Shown here one piece after another: positions 13,196 to 20,638 of a stretch of DNA of 22,711 nucleotides. The translations under genes and the position numbers were made by a program. The notes below the pieces were generated by a model. That model ran no database searches and had not been told where the DNA came from. It saw nothing but the letters and a program-made list of their open reading frames with translations. Position 1 is the stretch's first letter. Every line of letters begins with the position of its first letter. The DNA comes from Deltaproteobacteria bacterium UBA5799 (GTDB taxonomy: Bacteria; Desulfobacterota; GWC2-55-46). The stretch covers positions 1 to 22,711 of the forward strand of contig DIDN01000011.1 in NCBI GenBank assembly GCA_002418185.1, in the 5' to 3' direction.

Positions 13196-14658
13196 TGCAG
13201 CACCCTCTCGGCGAGCGACAGGAATATGCTCGGGTAGACGCCTATCGCCACGGTTATGACTGCGGTCACAAGGAGCGGGACCAGCACGAAATTCGGCGCT
13301 TCCTTCACGCCCTCGAGGTGGACGTTCCCCTCAGGGCTCTCGAAATAGGCCTTGAAGATTATCGGGAGGAAGTACGCCGCGTTAAGGACCGTGCTCGCAA
13401 GGAGCACCATGAGGGGGACCGTGTCCATTGCCTCCATGGAGCCTATGCCCATGTACCACTTGCTCGTAAAGCCGGCCATCGCCGGCACGCCTATCATACT
13501 CAGCGACCCTATGGTGAAGGCCGCCATGGTAAGCGGCATCTTGTAGCCTATGCCGCTCAGGTTGCTGATCTTCTTTATATGCGAGGTCACGAATATCGCG
13601 CCAGCGCAGAAAAAGAGCGTGATCTTCGAGAAGGCGTGGTTCCCGATGTGGAGTATCCCGCCGGATATGCCGTGCGGGGTAAGGAGCGCAACACCGAGTA
13701 TGACGTACGACAGCTGGCTTACCGTCGAATAGGCGAGCCGGGCCTTCAGGTCGTCCTTCGTAAGCGCGATGACCGAGGCCGCAAGTATGGTTATCGAGAC
13801 GAAATAGACCGTCGGCATCCCGAGGTTGAAGGCCGACATGACATCAATGCCGAAGGTGTCCAGTATCACCCTTACGACCGAGAAGACGCCCACCTTGACG
13901 ACGGCGACGGCGTGCAGCAGCCCGCTCACCGGCGTTGGAGCCACCATCGCCGAAGGCAGCCAGTTATGGAGCGGCATTATGCCGGCCTTGGCGAAACCCA
14001 GGAGGAAGCATACGTATGTTATGGTCACGAGCGTCTGCGACATCCCGGTAGTGAATATGCCCCCGGGCTGGAAGTCAAGCGTGCCGGTAATCATGTACGT
14101 CAGTATGAGCGCGCCGAGGAGGAAGGTCTTCGAGGCGCCCATGAGGTAGACGATGTATTTCTTGCCCCCTTCCCAGGCCTCGTTGTCCTCGTGGTGCGCG
14201 ACCAGCGGATATGTCATTATGCTCAGTATCTCGTAGAACAGGTAGAGCGTGAAGAGGTTCGCCGAAAAGGCGACTCCGAGCGCCGAGGAGAGCGCTATCG
14301 CGAAGCAGGCGTAATAGCGCGTCTGCGCGTGCTCGTCAAGGGAGCGCATGTACCCTATGGAGTAGGTCGTCGCTATTATCCAGAGGAAGGACGCGGTAGT
14401 GGCGAAGAAGAGCCCGAGCGCGTCGACCCTGAACTTGATCTCTATGCCCGGCAGCACCGTAAGGACCGTGTACTCGATTATCTTCCCCGAGAATATGTCC
14501 GGGAACATCGAGACTACGAGGCCGAACTTCACGAGCGCCGCCAGATAGGTCCACGACTCACGCAGGTTGGGCCTGTTCCTCGACAGGATTATCAGGGCCA
14601 CGACCACTGCCGAGACCAGAACAGCTATAAAGGGCCTTATGGATACAATCGTTTCCAT
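13192..14658 (-). CDS. MrpD-like monovalent cation/H+ antiporter subunit
   Basis: A 488-residue member of the proton-conducting transporter family. Key ionisable residues are in place: Glu143 in helix 5 (LFYEILSIMTYPL), Lys224 in helix 7 (GFAKAGIMPLHNWLPSAMVAPTPVSGLLHAVAVVK, also with His231 and Lys255), and Lys in the helix-12 region (HAFSKITLF). KDDLKARLAYSTVSQLSYVILG is the conserved helix-9/10 signature. This sequence pattern belongs to the MrpD branch rather than NuoL, NuoM or NuoN. It begins 18 nt after nuoN and shares the operon, so it probably adds a pump channel to the complex I membrane arm. AGGA lies upstream of the ATG. Confidence 0.9.
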   Translation of the reverse strand: METIVSIRPFIAVLVSAVVVALIILSRNRPNLRESWTYLAALVKFGLVVSMFPDIFSGKIIEYTVLTVLPGIEIKFRVDALGLFFATTASFLWIIATTYSIGYMRSLDEHAQTRYYACFAIALSSALGVAFSANLFTLYLFYEILSIMTYPLVAHHEDNEAWEGGKKYIVYLMGASKTFLLGALILTYMITGTLDFQPGGIFTTGMSQTLVTITYVCFLLGFAKAGIMPLHNWLPSAMVAPTPVSGLLHAVAVVKVGVFSVVRVILDTFGIDVMSAFNLGMPTVYFVSITILAASVIALTKDDLKARLAYSTVSQLSYVILGVALLTPHGISGGILHIGNHAFSKITLFFCAGAIFVTSHIKKISNLSGIGYKMPLTMAAFTIGSLSMIGVPAMAGFTSKWYMGIGSMEAMDTVPLMVLLASTVLNAAYFLPIIFKAYFESPEGNVHLEGVKEAPNFVLVPLLVTAVITVAIGVYPSIFLSLAERVLQ

Positions 14659-14676
14659 CTCAATCCTTTCCCTGGC

Positions 14677-16134
14677 CTACAGCGGGAACGCCGCGTAGCG
14701 GGCGAGGTCTATGAAATACCCCGGGTATACGCCCAGGGCGACGACGGCCGCCAGGGCGATTATCAGCACGCAGAGGAGGCCCCGCGAGCTTGCGAGCGCG
14801 AATTCCTTCTCCGGCTCCCTCATGTACATGAGCATCACTATGCGTATGTAGTAGTACGCGGCGACCGCGCTCATGAGGGCGGCTATGACCGCAAGGCCTA
14901 CCATGCCCTTGTTGATGAGCGCCATGAATACGTAGAACTTGGCGATGAACCCGGCGGTCGGCGGTATGCCGGCCAGCGAGAAGAGGAATATGAGCATCGC
15001 CAGGGCCGTAAGCCTGTTGGACTTGCCAAGCCCGGTATAATGCGATATCTGGTCGCCTGACTGGCTGTCCTTCCTCATCATTATGACAATGCCGAATATC
15101 CCGAGGTTCATGAAAGCGTAGACGAAGAGGTAGAACATGACGCTCGCCATCCCCTCCTCGCTCCCGGCCACGAGGCCCAGGAGCGCATACCCGGCGTGCC
15201 CGACGCTCGAGAAGGCGAGCATGCGTTTTATGCTGGTCTGCAGTATGGCGGTTATGTTGCCGACGACCATGCTTCCCACCGCGACCGCGGCTATCGCCAT
15301 CTGCCAGCTGTCGTATGCCGGGTAGAGGCCTTCCAGGAAGACCCTCATTATGACCGCGAATGCCGCGGCCTTGGGCCCCGCGGCCATGAAGGCGGTTATG
15401 GGCGTGGGCGCGCCCTCGTAGGCGTCTGGCGCCCACATGTGGAACGGGAAGCCGGCGACCTTGAAGCCGAACCCGGCGACCAGCATTATCACGGCGAGCG
15501 TAAAGAGCGGCCCGTTTACGTCCCCGGTCACGAGCGCTGCAGATATGGCCGCGAGCTGGGTCGTGCCCGTAAGACCGTATATCAGCGAGATGCCGTAAAG
15601 GAGTATGGCGGACGAGAAGGCGCCGAGTATAATGTACTTCATGGCGGCCTCGTTCGATTTCCTGCTCTTTTGCAGGAAGCCGACGAGGGCGTATACCGGA
15701 AGCGACGCGAGCTCGAGCCCCAGGTATATGGTCAGGAGGTCGGTTCCGGAGGCCATTATCATCATGCCCGATAGCGAGAAGAGCAAGAGGACGTAATACT
15801 CGCCGAGGTCTATCTCCTCGGTCCTTATGTAGCGGAGCGAAACAAGGATCGCGAAGACCGCCACTATGTAGAAGATGAGCTTGAAAAAGTCCGAATAACC
15901 GTCCAGTACGAACATCCCCGAAAAGGCCGAGACGCCGGAGCCTGCCAGCTCGTACGAGAACCAGGCCGCTACCGCCACCGACAGGACCGCCAGCGCCGGC
16001 ACCACGCACTTTTTCGTGCGCGGGACCGCGATGTCAACGAGGAGGAGAAGGCAGGCCATTCCGGCAATGACCATCTCAGGCAGTATGGCCAGGAAATCAC
16101 CGGGCGAAAAGAACGCCGCTACTTCAGAGTTCAT
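14677..16134 (-). CDS. nuoN: NADH-quinone oxidoreductase subunit N
   Basis: Antiporter-like membrane subunit of complex I, next to the NuoA/J/K group in the membrane arm. The protein is 485 residues with about 14 helices. Diagnostic stretches: GTDLLTIYLGLELASLPVYALVGF (helix 5 with its Glu), GFGFKVAGFPFHMWAPDAYEGAPTPITAFMAAGPKAAAFAV (helix 7-8 with two functional Lys), and IKRMLAFSSVGHAGYALLG. This Lys/Phe-rich WAPDAYEGAPTP form is specific to NuoN. The ATG overlaps the nuoM stop (ATGA). Confidence 0.97.
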   Translation of the reverse strand: MNSEVAAFFSPGDFLAILPEMVIAGMACLLLLVDIAVPRTKKCVVPALAVLSVAVAAWFSYELAGSGVSAFSGMFVLDGYSDFFKLIFYIVAVFAILVSLRYIRTEEIDLGEYYVLLLFSLSGMMIMASGTDLLTIYLGLELASLPVYALVGFLQKSRKSNEAAMKYIILGAFSSAILLYGISLIYGLTGTTQLAAISAALVTGDVNGPLFTLAVIMLVAGFGFKVAGFPFHMWAPDAYEGAPTPITAFMAAGPKAAAFAVIMRVFLEGLYPAYDSWQMAIAAVAVGSMVVGNITAILQTSIKRMLAFSSVGHAGYALLGLVAGSEEGMASVMFYLFVYAFMNLGIFGIVIMMRKDSQSGDQISHYTGLGKSNRLTALAMLIFLFSLAGIPPTAGFIAKFYVFMALINKGMVGLAVIAALMSAVAAYYYIRIVMLMYMREPEKEFALASSRGLLCVLIIALAAVVALGVYPGYFIDLARYAAFPL

Positions 16135-17636
16135 AATCCGAGCCCCTCAAATTTGCTGGCAGTGGCCTGGTTTATCAGGTTGCCCACCGATTCGTGCATG
16201 TAGCCGAGAAAGTCCTCGGGATGGAAGCCCACCCAGAAGACGAAGACTATAAGGGCGAGGAGCGCTATGGCCTCCCTGAAGTCCACGTCCCAGACCTTGT
16301 GCCCGTGCGAGTCGCCGTGGCCGTCGTGCCCGTGGCTGTCCGCGCCGAAGGCCATGCCTTTATACATGTAGAGCATGTACGCGGCCCCGCCCAGGATGCC
16401 CATGAGGAGCACTATCAGGTACGGCTTGTAGACCTCGTATGCCCCGAAGGCGATGAGGATCTCGCCGATGAAGCCGTTCGTCCCCGGGAAGCCGAGCGAA
16501 GCCAGCGCGAATATGAAAAGGAAGGTCGCGTAGACGGGCACGCGAGAGGCCGCCCAGCCGTAGTCCCCTATGTCCCTCGTGTGCGTCCTCTCGTAGATGA
16601 TCCCTATGCAGAGGAAGAGCGCGCTCGTCGTTATGCCGTGGTTGAACATCTGGAGTATCGCGCCCTCTATGCCGTTCTTGTTGAAGAGGAATATGCCCAT
16701 CGTGATGAAGCCCATGTGGCTTATGCTCGAGTACGCGACGAGCTTCTTCAGGTCCTTCTGCGCCAGCGCCAGGAAGGCCCCGTATATTATGGCTACTATC
16801 GAGATTACGATTATCGGGGTGGCGAAGAACCTGGACGCGTCCGGGAACATCGTGAGGCAGAACCTCAGGAACCCGTAGGTGCCCATCTTGAGGAGCACTC
16901 CTGCGAGGATGATGCTGCCGGCTGTGGGCGCCTCGACGTGCGCGTCCGGGAGCCACGTGTGGAACGGGAACATCGGCACCTTGACGGCAAAGGCCACGAA
17001 GAACGCCATGAAGACCCATATCTGGAAGGCGAAGGTGTACTTGTGCTCCATGAGGACCAGCATGTCGAAGGTATTACCGGCCGCGAAGTAAAGGGCTATC
17101 ATGCCGACGAGCATCAGTATGCTCCCGGCGAGGGTGTAGAGGAAGAACTTTATGGCCGAGTAGACGCGGTTCGGCCCGCCCCAGACCCCTATTATGAGGT
17201 ACATGGGTATGAGCATCGCCTCCCAGAAGAGGTAGAAGAGGAACATGTCGAGGGACGAGAATACGCCCAGCATGGCCGCCTGCATTATAAGGAGCGCTAT
17301 CATGAACTCCTTTACCTTCTTCTCGATTGCCTTCCACGAGGCGAGCACGCATATTACGCCGAGGAACGCAGTTAGGAACACGAAGAGGACGCTGATGCCG
17401 TCCACGCCGAGGTAGTATGTTATGTTCCAGGACGGTATCCAGGCGTGCCTCTCCACGAACTGCATGCCGTGGGTGGAGACGTCGAAGCCCTTAAGTAGCG
17501 GGATGGCCAGCGCGAAATCGACGCCCAGCGTAACGAGCGCCACCCACCGGATAGCGCGCGCGTCCTTTATGAACAGGAGGACGAGCGCCCCGAGTACAGG
17601 CAGGAATATGATTGAGCTCAAGAGGTGTCCGGACAT
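16131..17636 (-). CDS. nuoM: NADH-quinone oxidoreductase subunit M
   Basis: Antiporter-like proton-pumping subunit of complex I; 501 residues. Diagnostic stretches: LFYLFWEAMLIPMYLIIGVWGG (helix 5 with Glu), VKVPMFPFHTWLPDAHVEAPTAGSIILAGVLLKMGTYGFLRF (helices 7-8 with Lys), and DLKKLVAYSSISHMGF. Near residues 434-446 there is an unusual His/Asp/Gly-rich loop, SHGHDGHGDSHGH, between two late transmembrane helices. nuoM follows nuoK directly (2 nt apart), with no nuoL between, contrary to the usual nuoK-L-M-N order. AAAGG lies 6 nt before the ATG. Confidence 0.97.
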   Translation of the reverse strand: MSGHLLSSIIFLPVLGALVLLFIKDARAIRWVALVTLGVDFALAIPLLKGFDVSTHGMQFVERHAWIPSWNITYYLGVDGISVLFVFLTAFLGVICVLASWKAIEKKVKEFMIALLIMQAAMLGVFSSLDMFLFYLFWEAMLIPMYLIIGVWGGPNRVYSAIKFFLYTLAGSILMLVGMIALYFAAGNTFDMLVLMEHKYTFAFQIWVFMAFFVAFAVKVPMFPFHTWLPDAHVEAPTAGSIILAGVLLKMGTYGFLRFCLTMFPDASRFFATPIIVISIVAIIYGAFLALAQKDLKKLVAYSSISHMGFITMGIFLFNKNGIEGAILQMFNHGITTSALFLCIGIIYERTHTRDIGDYGWAASRVPVYATFLFIFALASLGFPGTNGFIGEILIAFGAYEVYKPYLIVLLMGILGGAAYMLYMYKGMAFGADSHGHDGHGDSHGHKVWDVDFREAIALLALIVFVFWVGFHPEDFLGYMHESVGNLINQATASKFEGLGL

Positions 17637-17638
17637 CG

Positions 17639-17941
17639 TTAACCTTTCAAAGCGTCGATCTCGTCGACGTTGAACGTTTTATTGCTCCTTACGAGCGCGA
17701 TGAGAATGCCGAGCGCGACCGCCACCTCCGCCGCTGCCACGGTGATGGTGAAGACGGTGAATATCTGTCCGGTCATGTCCCCGAGCATGTACGAGAACGC
17801 CATGAAGTTGATGTTCACCGAGTTGAGCATGAGCTCTATGGACATGAGGACCACTATGACGTTCCGCCTCGTGAGGACCCCGGCCGCCCCTATCATGAAC
17901 AGGACGGCGGAAAGCGCTATGTACCAGGTAACCGGGACCAT
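17639..17941 (-). CDS. nuoK: NADH-quinone oxidoreductase subunit K
   Basis: A 100-residue, three-helix subunit of the complex I membrane arm. It contains the functional glutamates in helices 2 and 3 (VLMSIELMLNSVNINFMAF and AAAEVAVALGILIAL), which form part of the E-channel. The start is ATG 17941, two nt after the nuoJ stop; the frame stays open well upstream only as a shadow of nuoJ. The length is normal, so it is not the extended NuoK seen in some unusual complexes. Confidence 0.97.
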   Translation of the reverse strand: MVPVTWYIALSAVLFMIGAAGVLTRRNVIVVLMSIELMLNSVNINFMAFSYMLGDMTGQIFTVFTITVAAAEVAVALGILIALVRSNKTFNVDEIDALKG

Positions 17942-17943
17942 TG

Positions 17944-18432
17944 TCACTGACGCTCCTTTGCTATGACTATCGCCGCCACCAGCGCGGCCAGGAGGATCAC
18001 CGATACCACCTCGAACGGGAAGAGGTACTTGGTGAAGAGCACCCTTCCGATCGACTCGACGGTCGGCTCCCAGCCCTGGGCCGGCCCGAGCCCCATCGGG
18101 GTAAGGAAGACGAAGGCCACCATCTGCGCCGAAAGCACCAGTATGACCCCCACGACGAACCTCTTCTTCACGGGCGGGAAGGCCTGGAGCACCGCCTTCC
18201 TCATGTCGAGTATGAGGACGACGAAGAGGAAGAGCACCATGACCGCGCCCACGTATATGAATATCTGGACCGCCGCCAGGAAGGGCGACCGGAGGAGCAC
18301 GAAGAGCGCCGCGACCTGTATGAGGCACACTATGAGCGCGAGGGCGCTGTGCACCGGGTTCCTTACGGTGACGACCGCCAGGCCCGAAGCGATCGCAACG
18401 GCCGCGAACATCAAGAAAAATAGCTTTTCCAT
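17944..18432 (-). CDS. nuoJ: NADH-quinone oxidoreductase subunit J
   Basis: A 162-residue membrane subunit of complex I with five hydrophobic helices. The conserved NPVHSALALIVCLIQVAALFVLL and AAVQIFIYVGAVMVLFLFVVLIL (helix 3 with the pi-bulge region next to the E-channel) are present. It lies 59 nt after nuoI, with GGAAGG just upstream of the ATG, and 2 nt before nuoK. Confidence 0.97.
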   Translation of the reverse strand: MEKLFFLMFAAVAIASGLAVVTVRNPVHSALALIVCLIQVAALFVLLRSPFLAAVQIFIYVGAVMVLFLFVVLILDMRKAVLQAFPPVKKRFVVGVILVLSAQMVAFVFLTPMGLGPAQGWEPTVESIGRVLFTKYLFPFEVVSVILLAALVAAIVIAKERQ

Positions 18433-18491
18433 CAGCCTTCCCTGTTGGTTTCCATCGGCGGCAGGCCGGAAAGGCCCGCCCCTACGCTACT

Positions 18492-19064
18492 CTACAAATT
18501 CCTCTTCTTCTGCATCCGGAGGTCCGGCACCACCTTTATCCCTTCGGGCGTCCTCTCGAACCTTGACCTTACGATAAAGCCGCCCTGGATGGTCTCGGGT
18601 ATGGACTGGGGCCTCAACAACTCGTCCTTTTCCTTTACCGCGCAGGACAGGTCCAGGCAGGCGAGCTCGTAGTCGCGCCCGAGCCTCAGCGCCCTCGTCG
18701 GGCAGGCGTCCTCGCAGTAGCCGCAGAACATGCACCTCGCAAGCTCGACCTTCCAGACCTTGGCCACCCTGTCGGCTATGCCCCTGCCGGTATCGTCCTC
18801 CATGGGGATGACGGTTATGCACTTGGTCGGGCATACCTTGGCGCAGAGCTCGCATGCCACGCAGAGCTCCCTGCCGTTCTCGTCCTTGTTGAGGGTATGC
18901 AGGCCGCGGAACCTCCTGTCCGGGACCCACTTCTCCTCGTCCGGGTACTTGAGCGTAATGCTCCTCGAAACGTTGTACTTGAGCGTTATCGAGAGCCCCT
19001 TGACGAAGTCGACGAAAAGGGCTTTCTTTATGAACTCCGCTATCCTGCTCGGCCCGTTGCTCAT
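18492..19064 (-). CDS. nuoI: NADH-quinone oxidoreductase subunit I
   Basis: A 190-residue peripheral subunit that carries two 4Fe-4S clusters (N6a and N6b) passing electrons toward N2 in NuoB. Cluster ligands: CVACELCAKVCPTKC (Cys68, 71, 74, 78) and CMFCGYCEDACPTRA (Cys111, 114, 117, 121). The N-terminal helix (IAEFIKKALFVDFVKGLSITLKY) anchors it near NuoH. The start at 19064 is set by an ATGA overlap with the nuoH stop; the open frame runs 20 codons further into nuoH. Confidence 0.97.
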   Translation of the reverse strand: MSNGPSRIAEFIKKALFVDFVKGLSITLKYNVSRSITLKYPDEEKWVPDRRFRGLHTLNKDENGRELCVACELCAKVCPTKCITVIPMEDDTGRGIADRVAKVWKVELARCMFCGYCEDACPTRALRLGRDYELACLDLSCAVKEKDELLRPQSIPETIQGGFIVRSRFERTPEGIKVVPDLRMQKKRNL

Positions 19065-20095
19065 ATCTTCATAAGTCCTGTCACGAGTATTGTTACGAGG
19101 GAAAGCGGTATCAGCACCTTCCACCCTATGGCCATGAGCTGGTCATACCTGTAGCGCGGGAGCGTGAACCTCAGCCACATGAAAAAGTATATGAAAAGAA
19201 CGACCTTCCCGAGGAACCAGAATATGGGCGGCACCAGGTGGAAAATCGAGATGTCCAGTGGCGGGTTCCAGCCCCCGAGGAACATGACCACCGTCAGCAC
19301 CGCTATCGTCACCATGGCCACGTACTCGGCGAGCATGAAGAACGAGAACCTCATGCCGCTGTACTCGGTATGGAACCCGGCCGCCAGCGTGCCCTCGTCC
19401 TCCGGGAGGTCGAAGGGTATGCGGTTTATCTCCGCCAGGGCCGATATCATGAATATGACGAACCACACCGGCCCGACCGGCAGGTAGAATATGTTCCAGT
19501 CGAGGAAGCTCCCGGACTGGCTCCTGACCATCTCGAGCAGGTTAAGCGAGTCCGTGAGCATCACGACGCCTATGGCCGCGAAGCTCATCGAGACCTCGTA
19601 GCTTATCATCTGGGCGGACGAACGGAGTCCCCCCAGGAGCGAGTACTTGGAGTTCGAGGCCCAGCCTCCGAGTATCATGCCGTATATGCCGAGGCCGCCG
19701 ATCGCGAGGATGTAGAGTATCCCGACGTTCATGTCTGATATGTAGAGCGTTATCTCGTTCCCTATGAACGGGATGGCGAACTTCTCCCCGAACGGTATGG
19801 CGACGAAGACGAGGAAGGCGGGTATCATTGACAGTAACGGCGCGAGCTTGAAAAGGAACTTGTCCGCCCTGTCCGGGACTATGTCTTCCTTTATGAGTAG
19901 CTTCACCATGTCCGCGAACGGCTGGAGCACGCCGTGCGGCCCCACCCTCCAGGGGCCGAGCCGCACCTGTATGTGTCCCGCGACCTTCCTCTCGAGCCAG
20001 GTAAGGGGCAGGGGCAGGCCGAAAAGGATCCCGCATATGACCGAGACCTTCACGACGATTACGAGGACTTCAAGCAATATGGCTGTATCAGGCAT
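19061..20095 (-). CDS. nuoH: NADH-quinone oxidoreductase subunit H
   Basis: A 344-residue membrane subunit with about 8 helices that forms the quinone-binding chamber together with NuoB/D. Diagnostic regions: WLERKVAGHIQVRLGPWRVGPHGVLQPFADMVKLLIKED (first loop with quinone-site residues), ILGGWASNSKYSLLGGLRSSAQMISYEV, and SALAEINRIPFDLPEDEGTLAAGFHTEYSGMRF (acidic loop 5-6). Full length and intact. It begins 26 nt after the cyclic-nucleotide-binding-domain gene. Confidence 0.97.
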   Translation of the reverse strand: MPDTAILLEVLVIVVKVSVICGILFGLPLPLTWLERKVAGHIQVRLGPWRVGPHGVLQPFADMVKLLIKEDIVPDRADKFLFKLAPLLSMIPAFLVFVAIPFGEKFAIPFIGNEITLYISDMNVGILYILAIGGLGIYGMILGGWASNSKYSLLGGLRSSAQMISYEVSMSFAAIGVVMLTDSLNLLEMVRSQSGSFLDWNIFYLPVGPVWFVIFMISALAEINRIPFDLPEDEGTLAAGFHTEYSGMRFSFFMLAEYVAMVTIAVLTVVMFLGGWNPPLDISIFHLVPPIFWFLGKVVLFIYFFMWLRFTLPRYRYDQLMAIGWKVLIPLSLVTILVTGLMKI

Positions 20096-20121
20096 TTTTC
20101 CGTCCGGGGCCCTTCAGGGGC

Positions 20122-20595
20122 TTAACCCCTTTTCCTGCCCCACATGTAGTTTATCATCTCGATATACCTCGAGTTCATGCCGCGCACTATCGAGTGTATC
20201 GTGAAGACGATGTTCCTCAAGAGCTTGTATATTACCCTCGGGTTGCCGTCTACCAGGGTCTCGAAGTCGTTCTTGTCGATGTAATACGTCTCGAGGTCGG
20301 ATACCGCGACTATGGTCGCGGACCTGGGCCTGCCGTCCAGGAAGCTCATCTCGCCGAATATGTCCCCGTCCTTCATGATCGTCAGGGTGAAGAGCTCGCC
20401 GTCCGGGGCCGTCTTGCAGGCCTTGACCTCGCCCTTCCTTATGATGTAGAGCGACTGGCCGTCCTCGGACTCCTTGAAGACGGTCTCCCCGGTCTTGAAG
20501 CTCTTCTTCTTGACTATCGGGGATATGGCGGCCACCTCGGGATCCGTAAGGTCGGCGAAAAACTGCACCTCTCTCAGCAACTTCGGGTCGATCAT
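20122..20595 (-). CDS. Cyclic nucleotide-binding domain protein inserted between nuoG and nuoH
   Basis: A 157-residue protein made almost wholly of one Crp-type sensor domain: REVQFFADLTDPEVAAI lead helix, beta roll (about 30-75), a phosphate-binding cassette GDIFGEMSFLDGRPRSATIVA (77-97, with Glu82 and Arg91 that would hold a cyclic nucleotide), then a C-terminal helix. There is no helix-turn-helix, so it is not a classical DNA-binding regulator. The tail (IYKLLRNIVFTIHSIVRGMNSRYIEMINYMWGRKRG) is amphipathic and basic, so it might sit against the membrane or a partner. A strong ribosome binding site (GGAGG, 6 nt before the ATG) supports it. Its place in the operon suggests it attaches to or controls complex I. 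The ligand, if any, is unknown. Confidence 0.92.
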   Translation of the reverse strand: MIDPKLLREVQFFADLTDPEVAAISPIVKKKSFKTGETVFKESEDGQSLYIIRKGEVKACKTAPDGELFTLTIMKDGDIFGEMSFLDGRPRSATIVAVSDLETYYIDKNDFETLVDGNPRVIYKLLRNIVFTIHSIVRGMNSRYIEMINYMWGRKRG

Positions 20596-20638
20596 CTGCT
20601 ACCTCCTTCCAAGAGGCTTTTTTTCAGCCGGGCCCTCA

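Noticed and set aside
13195..15060. 621-codon open frame on the plus strand
   Set aside because: It is antisense to two well-identified membrane genes, and its product is a charged Arg/Glu/Tyr-rich sequence typical of the mirror frame of GC-rich hydrophobic genes. The same applies to the plus-strand frames at 5335-6531 and 16194-17375.
14660..16009. 449-codon minus-strand frame inside nuoN
   Set aside because: Out-of-frame shadow of nuoN, Arg/His/Gly-rich with no domain; nuoN itself matches its family along its full length.
17942..18328. Long N-terminal extension of nuoK
   Set aside because: It reads antiphase through nuoJ; NuoK is normally about 100 residues and starts at 17941.
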